From assembly GCA_946885335.1 (NCBI GenBank), contig CAMPGG010000204.1, positions 1 through 6,457 of the forward strand: a stretch of 6,457 bases of DNA, written 5' to 3'. The position numbers were made by a program, and so were the translations under genes. Below the pieces are notes generated by a model. That model made no database searches and was not told the origin of the DNA. It saw nothing but the letters and a program-made list of their open reading frames with translations. Within the stretch, counting starts at the first letter, position 1. Each line of letters starts with the position of its first letter. Source of the DNA: an uncultured Chitinophagaceae bacterium. GTDB taxonomy: Bacteria > Bacteroidota > Bacteroidia > Chitinophagales > Chitinophagaceae. This document shows positions 1 through 6,037 of the stretch, piece after piece.

Positions 1-993
1 ATGAAAAAAGTGCTCCGCCGCTCCAGCGATCGCGATCTTGATCTTTGGAAACAAAATAAAGCAAGAGAAAAAGAAGCTTTGGTGCGGACAAGAGCCATCA
101 TTCAGCAACTCAATCTCAATATGAAGATCAGTGAAGTGGAGATACAGGCCGATGGCCGCAAAGCCACTTTCTTTTATATTGCCGATGACCGGGTTGACTT
201 TCGTGAATTGATAAAAGTTTTGGCCAGCGAGTTTAAAGTAAAAGTGGAAATGCGCCAGATAGGCGCCCGCCAGGAAAGCGGTAAAGTGGGTGGTATAGGC
301 AGTTGTGGCCGTGAATTATGCTGCGCTACCTGGCTGACCGATTTTAAATCAGTTAACACGACAGCCGCACGTTACCAAAATCTATCCATCAATCAAACCA
401 AATTAAGTGGTCAATGTGGCCGTTTAAAATGTTGTTTGAATTATGAACTGGATACTTACCTGGATGCATTGCAGCATTTCCCTGAATATGCGGATACATT
501 GCAGGTAAAAAAAGGAACTGCTATCCTGATCAAAAAAGATATTTTTAAAAACCTGATGTGGTATGTGTTACCAGACACCAATAAACAATACCCGCTAACG
601 ATTGAACGGGTTAAAAAGATCAAAACGCTGAATGCACAAAATATCATCCCGGAAGAACTGGAAGCCGTGGAAATTACCAGCTCCAAACCAAAAGAAGTGG
701 AACCGGAATTTGTTGATGTTGTAGGACAGATTACTTTAAAAAGCCTGGAAAAAGCAGATAAGAAAAAACGTTTCAGTAAAGGTGGCCAGCAGCAAAGGCC
801 TGATCAAAGAAGCCAGCAGCAAAAGCCCGGACCTGGTCGTCCTAATCAGCCAAGACCACAAAATCCTGAACAGCGGCCTCAACAACCTAAAGCCAATCGA
901 CCGCCAAACCCAAATCAACCAAAGCAAAGGCCTCCGCAATCTTCCCAAAAAAGAAGACCGCCAAGGCAAATGCCACCGGATCAAAAACCTTAA
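1..993 (+). CDS. ricT: PSP1-domain protein RicT/YaaT-like, 5'-truncated by the window edge
   Basis: RicT homologue. In Bacillus, RicT (YaaT) works with RicA and RicF in a cytosolic Fe-S-carrying complex that affects RNase Y-dependent mRNA maturation; the role in Bacteroidota is inferred only from homology. The visible 330 residues hold the PSP1 C-terminal domain (about 20-110) and two Cys clusters: SCGRELCC (C102, C107, C108) and CGRLKCC (C139, C144, C145), probable metal ligands. The core ends near residue 215. Residues about 255-330 form a disordered basic tail made almost entirely of Pro, Gln, Arg, Lys and Asn. The ATG at base 1 is probably an internal Met: family members carry roughly 100 more N-terminal residues, including another Cys-rich stretch, and the visible start falls within the conserved region before the PSP1 C-terminal domain. 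The gene converges on the fusion gene downstream, with overlapping stop codons. Confidence 0.9.
   Translation: MKKVLRRSSDRDLDLWKQNKAREKEALVRTRAIIQQLNLNMKISEVEIQADGRKATFFYIADDRVDFRELIKVLASEFKVKVEMRQIGARQESGKVGGIGSCGRELCCATWLTDFKSVNTTAARYQNLSINQTKLSGQCGRLKCCLNYELDTYLDALQHFPEYADTLQVKKGTAILIKKDIFKNLMWYVLPDTNKQYPLTIERVKKIKTLNAQNIIPEELEAVEITSSKPKEVEPEFVDVVGQITLKSLEKADKKKRFSKGGQQQRPDQRSQQQKPGPGRPNQPRPQNPEQRPQQPKANRPPNPNQPKQRPPQSSQKRRPPRQMPPDQKP
785..823 (+). repeat. Short in-frame direct repeat in the ricT tail
   Basis: The 12-mer GCCAGCAGCAAA occurs at 785-796 and again at 812-823. The period is 27 nt, exactly nine codons, so the protein repeats QQQRPDQRS / QQQKPGPGR. This suggests that the Pro/Gln/Arg tail grew by slippage or small tandem duplication. 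It is a minor low-complexity feature and not a mobile element. Confidence 0.45.
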
Positions 994-1003
994 AAGGCTT
1001 TTT
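983..1003. terminator. Weak candidate bidirectional terminator between convergent genes
   Basis: An A5 run (983-987), CCTT (988-991), AA, AAGG (994-997), a bulged C and T5 (999-1003) form an imperfect symmetrical element exactly over the two overlapping stop codons. Read on either strand it gives a small hairpin followed by five Ts, as a shared terminator would. However, the stem has only two to four GC-containing pairs, and the perfect version would leave a two-base loop, so the hairpin must be weak. It is the only terminator-like sequence at this junction; transcription may instead end by Rho or run into the opposing gene. Confidence 0.2.
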
Positions 1004-3884
1004 GTTTAATGGCTTTATAAATGGCGTCCTGGATATTGCCCCTTACATTTAACCGGGATAATAATGGATTGTTACGGGTGGGATAAACCCTGTTAGAAAG
1101 GAATACATAAACCAGGTTTACTTCGGGATCAACCCAAACACAGGTGCCGGTAAAGCCCGTATGTCCAAAGGTTTTGGGTGATGCCAAAGCGCTGGGATAT
1201 GGATTGTTTTCTTTGTCATTATCTTTTTCTGGTTTATCAAATCCTAATCCGCGCCGACTGATAGAACTTTGGTAAGAAGTAAAATAATTGATGGTTTCCG
1301 GTTTCAGGAATCGTTTTCCATTTAACTCTCCACCATTGGCCAGCATCTGGAAAAGCATCCCAAGGTCGTATGCATTCCCAAATAACCCCGCATGACCGGA
1401 AACGCCACCAAACATGCTGGCGCCTTCATCATGTACATCGCCTTGAATTAATTGCCCCCGGAAATGTGGCTCAGATTCTGTTGGTACTATCCGGCTTAAT
1501 GGATAACGTTCCCTTGGTTTAAAACCAACCGATGTCAACCCCATAGGGATATAAAAGTTTCTCTTGGCAAATTCATCAAGCGTCAACCCGCTTATAGCTT
1601 CCACTACTTTGCCGAGAAAAATAAAATCATTATCACTGTAAACATATTTGTTTTGCGGGCCAACCTGGCTTTCTAATATTCGCTGGTACATTTTATCATT
1701 CCAGTCGTTGCGCAGAAATAAATTTTCGGCTACTCTTGTAGTATACCCGGGTTGTGAAGTTTTGGAATATAATCCCGGCAGTGGAAGTCCGGTGATTGAG
1801 TCAATAGTTTCTTTGTAAAATGCGATGAATGGATTCAATCCCGCCTGGTGCAGCAGGATGTCTTTAATGATCAGTCTTTCTTTGTTGGTTCCTTTTACCC
1901 AACTAAGATAATCGCCCAAACGTTTATTCAAATTCAGTTTACCCTGCTCATACAACTTCATCACCGACATGGTAGTTGCGGCTACTTTGGTGATCGATGC
2001 AAGGTCAAAAATACTTTCAAGCGAAGTTTCAGGAGAATCTTCATAACGGTAATTACCAAACGATTTATGGTAGATGATCTCGCCATCTTTTACTGCCATA
2101 ACTACGGCGCCTGGAAATGCTTTTTTATCAATGGCATCCAGGACAATTGAATCCACTTCTTTCAATTCCATTCCGGCAATGGTTGGATGTGGAACCGGGT
2201 CATACTGCATAGTGATCCCTGTTCCATATTTATATGCACAAACGGTAACGGGCAATTTACCCGTAGCCATCAGTCTGCCGGCAACAAGATCCGCAGCCAC
2301 ATCATGGGTAATGGCATCATCCTGGTAAGCAGCCACCAGGGTCTTGGCCGTGCAGAAATTAGAAAGCGCATATACATTACCGAAAACAAAGGTGCTGGTT
2401 TTATAAGCCTGCAACCTGTTCCACAAACTAATGGCGCTTTCGCTGATATTATAATTGTTGGCTGGCCTTAAACTGTAATCATGTACCCCAATGATCACTT
2501 CATCAAAATTTCCGTTAGCAATGGCGTTGATAATGCTTTTTGCATTTTCCTCACCATCCTTATAACTGAAATAGAAACTCTTTGCATCCCACTCATTCCT
2601 CAATCGCTTACCAAAATTATTTTCTGATGTACCGATCCCAACATAAGCCACTTTCTTGCCGGGTTTTAACGGAAAGGCCTGGTTATCATAATTAACCATC
2701 GTGAAGGTATGTTCCGCCACTTTTGCACGGATCGCATCTGTTTTTTCATTCAGGTCATTAACCAGGTTGTGTGTATTAATCGGGTTTACTGTATGCAGAC
2801 CCAGCTGGTATTTTGCATGCAGTACTTTCTTAACTCTTGCATCAATATCTTTCCAGGTAATTTTCTTTTTCTTAATGGCCGTTTTGATAGCGGCTAAAGA
2901 TCCACCTACATCTTCAGGCAAACAAAGGATATCATTGCCTGCGATCAAGGATTGAACGGCAATCTCCCCTCCGGGAAAAAATTTCGAAACCCCTTTCATC
3001 TCCAGGGCATCGGTGAATGTTAAACCTTCATAACCCATCTCATCTTTCAATAAACCGGTTACATTATTTTTAGATAAAGAGGTGGCGCGGTTAGCTGTAT
3101 TATCAATTGCAGGAATATATAAATGCGCAATCATCACACTGCCAACGCCTGCTTCAAATAATTTTTTAAATGGATATAATTCTGTGGTGTCCATTTGCGC
3201 CAGGCTTTTATTGATCACCGGTAAATCATAATGCGAATCCACATCCACATCGCCATGCCCTGGAAAATGTTTGGCACAAGCCATGATACCTGCATCCTGC
3301 ATTCCTTTTGTATAGGCAATACCCAGTTGTGCAACCCTTTCCTTGTCTTCGCCAAAACTTCGGTAACCAATTACGGGATTATTCGGATTGTTGTTAATGT
3401 CAACAACAGGTGCAAAATTAACGTGAATGCCTAAACGCTTTGCCTGCTGCCCTACCGCTACGCCCATTTCATAAACTATATTGGGATCGCTGATAGCTCC
3501 CAGCGTAAGCTGGTAAGGAAATTTGGTGACACTGTCAAGCCGCATTCCCAAACCCCACTCTCCATCAATGGTTACCAGTAATGGCGTTTTTGCCAGCGAC
3601 TGGTAATGATTGGTGAGATTTGCCTGCCGGACTGGCCCACCCTGGAAAAACACGAGGCCACCTACATTATATTTTTTGATTTGATTTTCTACCTTTTTTA
3701 CATGATCAGCCCCAAGGTTGCTATGTGCCCGGATGATCATCAATTGGGTGATCTTTTCATCTTTCGATAACGTTTTAAAAACACTGTCAACCCATTGAGT
3801 TTCTGTTAAATGACTTTTAAATTGCCCAAAACCTGCTGATGATATAACAACACTTACTAATAAAAAGGATAGATATTTCTTCAT
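990..3884 (-). CDS. Exported GH3 beta-N-acetylhexosaminidase (NagZ-type) fused to a class C beta-lactamase-like serine hydrolase
   Basis: A 964-residue envelope enzyme with two catalytic modules. Residues 1-20 are a signal peptide (KK, hydrophobic core, likely cleavage before Q21, no lipobox Cys), which supports the ATG at 3882-3884. Residues about 30-365 are a GH3 barrel with IDGEWG (106-111), YRSFG (174-178), the NagZ loop KHFPGHG...DSH (205-218; H218 is the likely general acid/base) and the nucleophile D292 in FTDALEM. Residues about 385-560 look like the GH3 C-terminal domain. Residues about 570-955 are a serine hydrolase: S630-I-T-K633, Y749-S-D751 (usual form Y-x-N) and H908-T-G910. GH3 enzymes with this loop remove GlcNAc from peptidoglycan fragments. 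The second module could be a peptidase, esterase or beta-lactamase; its substrate cannot be read from sequence. All catalytic residues except the Asn of Y-x-N are present and there is no frameshift. There is no clear Shine-Dalgarno sequence. Confidence 0.93.
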   Translation of the reverse strand: MKKYLSFLLVSVVISSAGFGQFKSHLTETQWVDSVFKTLSKDEKITQLMIIRAHSNLGADHVKKVENQIKKYNVGGLVFFQGGPVRQANLTNHYQSLAKTPLLVTIDGEWGLGMRLDSVTKFPYQLTLGAISDPNIVYEMGVAVGQQAKRLGIHVNFAPVVDINNNPNNPVIGYRSFGEDKERVAQLGIAYTKGMQDAGIMACAKHFPGHGDVDVDSHYDLPVINKSLAQMDTTELYPFKKLFEAGVGSVMIAHLYIPAIDNTANRATSLSKNNVTGLLKDEMGYEGLTFTDALEMKGVSKFFPGGEIAVQSLIAGNDILCLPEDVGGSLAAIKTAIKKKKITWKDIDARVKKVLHAKYQLGLHTVNPINTHNLVNDLNEKTDAIRAKVAEHTFTMVNYDNQAFPLKPGKKVAYVGIGTSENNFGKRLRNEWDAKSFYFSYKDGEENAKSIINAIANGNFDEVIIGVHDYSLRPANNYNISESAISLWNRLQAYKTSTFVFGNVYALSNFCTAKTLVAAYQDDAITHDVAADLVAGRLMATGKLPVTVCAYKYGTGITMQYDPVPHPTIAGMELKEVDSIVLDAIDKKAFPGAVVMAVKDGEIIYHKSFGNYRYEDSPETSLESIFDLASITKVAATTMSVMKLYEQGKLNLNKRLGDYLSWVKGTNKERLIIKDILLHQAGLNPFIAFYKETIDSITGLPLPGLYSKTSQPGYTTRVAENLFLRNDWNDKMYQRILESQVGPQNKYVYSDNDFIFLGKVVEAISGLTLDEFAKRNFYIPMGLTSVGFKPRERYPLSRIVPTESEPHFRGQLIQGDVHDEGASMFGGVSGHAGLFGNAYDLGMLFQMLANGGELNGKRFLKPETINYFTSYQSSISRRGLGFDKPEKDNDKENNPYPSALASPKTFGHTGFTGTCVWVDPEVNLVYVFLSNRVYPTRNNPLLSRLNVRGNIQDAIYKAIKQKAF

Positions 3885-3931
3885 GTTTCAATTTAATTTT
3901 TCATCAAACCCTTGCCAGGGAAGACTTGCCG

Positions 3932-3951
3932 GTTCCCGGAGATCCGGGAAC
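3932..3951. promoter_or_regulatory. Perfect GC-rich inverted repeat in the leader of the GH3/serine-hydrolase gene
   Basis: Arms GTTCCCGGA (3932-3940) and TCCGGGAAC (3943-3951) are exact reverse complements around the two bases GA. As RNA this gives an 8-bp stem with a four-base loop, very stable for such AT-rich surroundings. It ends 47 nt before the ATG of the minus-strand gene, so it lies in that gene's 5' UTR or promoter. Neither strand has a T-run after the stem, so it is not an intrinsic terminator. Next to it, CTTGCC is repeated at 3911-3916 and 3925-3930. The repeat is seen directly; a regulatory role (operator or mRNA-stabilising 5' hairpin) is inference. Confidence 0.5.
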
Positions 3952-4094
3952 ATAGTAAAAAAAATAATGGCTTTTTGTAATTTGACCTGCTAATGCGCAC
4001 AAGTTAATACAAAACAGTTTTTTTTATGCTGTTTTAAAACCTCTTTAACGCATGTATTTTATATTTACCATTTTTCTTCATTCTGTTATCTTGA

Positions 4095-4124
4095 CTTCAT
4101 CCAGGCCCTTATGGTTGGATGAAG
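4095..4124. promoter_or_regulatory. Perfect 9-bp dyad upstream of mutL, candidate operator
   Basis: Arms CTTCATCCA (4095-4103) and TGGATGAAG (4116-4124) are exact reverse complements separated by 12 bp. The arm centres are 21 bp apart, about two helical turns, the geometry expected for a dimeric helix-turn-helix protein bound to one face of the DNA. The right arm overlaps the TTG at 4115-4117 that may act as the -33 element for mutL and lies just before the -7 boxes. No T-run follows on either strand, so it is not a terminator. No regulator is encoded in the window, and the binding protein is unknown. Confidence 0.4.
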
Positions 4125-4147
4125 GCTGTTAACTTTGCTTACTTTTG
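4115..4147 (+). promoter_or_regulatory. Candidate Bacteroidota-type promoter for mutL
   Basis: Two sequences fit the Bacteroidota -7 consensus TAnnTTTG: TAACTTTG (4130-4137) and TACTTTTG (4140-4147). The second has a TTG at 4115-4117, 22 bp upstream, as a possible -33 element; the first has no good -33 partner. Transcription starting about seven bases past either box would begin around 4144-4154, only 11-21 nt before the GTG start. That would leave the alternative TTG start at 4135 outside the transcript. Boxes of this kind occur often by chance in AT-rich DNA. Confidence 0.4.
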
Positions 4148-4152
4148 TTTTT

Positions 4153-4161
4153 AAAGAAGAA
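4153..4161 (+). promoter_or_regulatory. A-rich ribosome-binding region that favours the GTG start of mutL
   Basis: AAAGAAGAA ends three bases before the GTG at 4165. It is a purine-rich, weakly Shine-Dalgarno-like leader of the kind common in Bacteroidota. The upstream in-frame TTG at 4135 has no such sequence before it and lies within a candidate -7 box. Confidence 0.4.
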
Positions 4162-4164
4162 TAC

Positions 4165-6015
4165 GTGCCAGATAAGATTTCGCTATTACCAGATCATATT
4201 GCCAACCAGATTGCCGCCGGTGAAGTTATTCAGCGGCCCTCCAGCGCCGTTAAAGAACTACTTGAAAATGCAGTGGATGCAGGCGCCACTGAAATAAAAC
4301 TCATTGTGAATGATGCGGGCAAATCGTTGATCCAGGTGATTGACAATGGAAGCGGCATGAGTGAAACCGATGCCCGGCTTAGCTTTGAGCGCCATGCAAC
4401 CTCCAAGATCAATACCATTGACGACCTGTTTCATATACGCACCATGGGTTTCCGGGGCGAAGCACTTGCCTCTATTGCTGCCGTTGCGCAGGTAGAATTA
4501 AAAACAAAAAGAGAATCGGACCAGGCTGGTGTTTTGATTGAAGTGGAAAACAGCAACGTCATCCGCCAGGAACCGGTTGCCATGCCAACAGGTACCAGCA
4601 TCTGCATGAAAAATCTTTTTTTCAATGTTCCAGCCAGGCGAAATTTTCTTAAAACCAATGCGGCAGAATTAAGACATATCATTGACGAATTTACCCGGGT
4701 GGCACTCGCTTTTCCCCAAATATTTTTTTCACTCACCACCAACGGGCAGCAAATGTTTCACCTGGAAGCAGGTACATTAAAACAACGCATCATCCAGTTA
4801 CTTGGGTCTAATTACAATACCAAACTGGTAAGTGTAAAAGAAGAAACGGATTATTTAAATATCCATGGCTTTGTTGGCAAACCCGATACAGCTAAGAAGA
4901 CCCGCGGCGATCAATATTTTTTCGTCAACAACCGTTTTATAAAAAGTGCCTATCTCAATCATGCTATCATGAATGCATACAGTGAAATGATCCCTTCGGA
5001 AAGTTTCCCTATGTATGTACTTTTTATAGACCTGGATCCAGTACAGGTGGATGTAAATGTGCATCCCACCAAACAGGAAATTAAATTTGAAGATGAAAGG
5101 ATCGTGTACGCATTTGTGCAAGCGGCCATCAAGCATTCACTGGCGCAATTCAGTATTACACCAACACTTGATTTTGATCTTGATGCATCGATCCAGCAAT
5201 TACCTTCCATTCAACAACCATTTACGGAACAAAAACAATGGGCGGCCAAATCATCCTCCATTTTTGAAGGATTTACAAAACAACACCAGGCACATTCCAT
5301 TTCATCTTCGCCGGGACAAGCAGAAAGACCATGGAAATCCTTATTGGATGAACTGCCCCGTGAACCCGTACCCGGAGAAGAACCTGACTTTCGTGCACAA
5401 CCACAAAATACCGGTTTTCTAAAATCGGTTAGCCCTGCCAGTTACCTGCACGAGGCAGAGCATACACAAATCAATAACACCTATATTTTGGTTCCATCAC
5501 CTGCAGGTTTTTTACTGGTTCACCAGCAGGCGGCACATGAAAGGGTTTTGTATGAAAGAATGAATGAGGCGCTGACTGGTAAGCCTGTTTCTACGCAACA
5601 AAGTCTTTTTCCTGTTAGCATAGACCTGGCACCTGCGGATGCCGCTATCCTGGAAGAGGTGTTACCTGAGTTGCGTTTGCTGGGATTCATGATTGAACCC
5701 TTTGGCAAAAATACTTACGTGATACAGGGAACACCGGCTGATGTAGAACAGGGTTATGAAAAAAACACGATAGAAACTTTATTGGACCAGTATAAGCATT
5801 TCAGTAACGAAGTAAAATTCTCAAAGCGGGAAAAACTGATCAGGGCAGCGGCCTGGCAACAAAGCATTAAACCTGGCAAGCGACTAACGGAAAGGGAAAT
5901 GCGCAATTTGACTGCTGATCTTTTTGCATCCGGTCAACCTAATATTGCACCCAATGGTTCCCCGGTTTTCCTGGAATTTAAAAATGAACAATTAGATAAA
6001 ATGTTCGGCAGGTAA
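4165..6015 (+). CDS. mutL: DNA mismatch repair protein MutL
   Basis: MutL links MutS mismatch recognition to strand removal in the cytosol. I start it at GTG 4165 (616 residues) because this gives MPDKISLLPDHIANQIAAGEV, matching the family N-terminus; a TTG at 4135 would add ten non-conserved residues. The GHKL ATPase is complete: KELLEN (E31 is the likely general base, N35 the Mg2+ ligand), DNGSG (60-64) and GFRGEAL (95-101). A second conserved block follows: VNVHPTKQEIKF (297-308). Residues about 335-425 are a variable linker, and the C-terminal dimerisation domain runs from about 430 to 616. There, QQSLFP (478-483) fits the beta-clamp motif, but the endonuclease motifs are altered: HQQAAHER (453-460) instead of DQHAxxE, AWQ (563-565) at ACR, and APNGSP (595-600) at CPHGRP. 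It diverges from the fusion gene and converges on dacB. Length and reading frame are normal. Confidence 0.97.
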   Translation: MPDKISLLPDHIANQIAAGEVIQRPSSAVKELLENAVDAGATEIKLIVNDAGKSLIQVIDNGSGMSETDARLSFERHATSKINTIDDLFHIRTMGFRGEALASIAAVAQVELKTKRESDQAGVLIEVENSNVIRQEPVAMPTGTSICMKNLFFNVPARRNFLKTNAAELRHIIDEFTRVALAFPQIFFSLTTNGQQMFHLEAGTLKQRIIQLLGSNYNTKLVSVKEETDYLNIHGFVGKPDTAKKTRGDQYFFVNNRFIKSAYLNHAIMNAYSEMIPSESFPMYVLFIDLDPVQVDVNVHPTKQEIKFEDERIVYAFVQAAIKHSLAQFSITPTLDFDLDASIQQLPSIQQPFTEQKQWAAKSSSIFEGFTKQHQAHSISSSPGQAERPWKSLLDELPREPVPGEEPDFRAQPQNTGFLKSVSPASYLHEAEHTQINNTYILVPSPAGFLLVHQQAAHERVLYERMNEALTGKPVSTQQSLFPVSIDLAPADAAILEEVLPELRLLGFMIEPFGKNTYVIQGTPADVEQGYEKNTIETLLDQYKHFSNEVKFSKREKLIRAAAWQQSIKPGKRLTEREMRNLTADLFASGQPNIAPNGSPVFLEFKNEQLDKMFGR

Positions 6016-6020
6016 CCTGC
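6008..6020. other. 13-bp palindrome across the mutL stop codon
   Basis: GCAGGT (6008-6013), a central A and ACCTGC (6015-6020) form a perfect palindrome. As RNA it folds into a 5-bp GC-rich stem with the stop codon TAA in the loop. An A-rich run follows on the plus strand; on the minus strand a T-rich run precedes the stem. Neither arrangement is a standard intrinsic terminator. It lies at the start of the 22-bp gap between mutL and the convergent dacB, so it might still help mark the end of transcription, but this is weak. Confidence 0.3.
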
Positions 6021-6037
6021 AAAAGAAAAATGCTTAA

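Noticed and set aside
1..3. ATG at base 1 as the real start of ricT
   Set aside because: RicT proteins have about 100 more conserved residues before this point; the ATG is probably an internal Met that coincides with the window edge.
736..984. 82-codon minus-strand open frame opposite the ricT tail
   Set aside because: Its Leu/Arg/Trp-rich sequence is what the antisense of Pro/Gln/Arg codons produces; it is a shadow and not a membrane protein.
1848..2955. Several 60-100-codon plus-strand frames opposite the GH3/hydrolase gene
   Set aside because: They are antisense to a gene with intact catalytic motifs and match no recognisable family.
990..3884. Two adjacent genes instead of one fusion
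   Set aside because: The frame is continuous across the junction near residues 560-575 with no stop, no second signal peptide and no internal start needed.
4011..4040. AAAACAG / CTGTTTT inverted repeat with an overlapping GTTTTAAAAC palindrome
   Set aside because: The arms are almost pure A/T in a very AT-rich spacer and the T-run is in the loop, so neither a terminator nor an operator can be argued over chance.
3885..4164. Riboswitch or small RNA gene in the divergent intergenic region
   Set aside because: Only isolated hairpins are visible; no known riboswitch core or multi-stem arrangement could be recognised.
5057..5422. 121-codon plus-strand open frame inside mutL
   Set aside because: It overlaps the clearly coding MutL frame, its composition is unlike a natural protein, and it has no recognisable domain or start signal.
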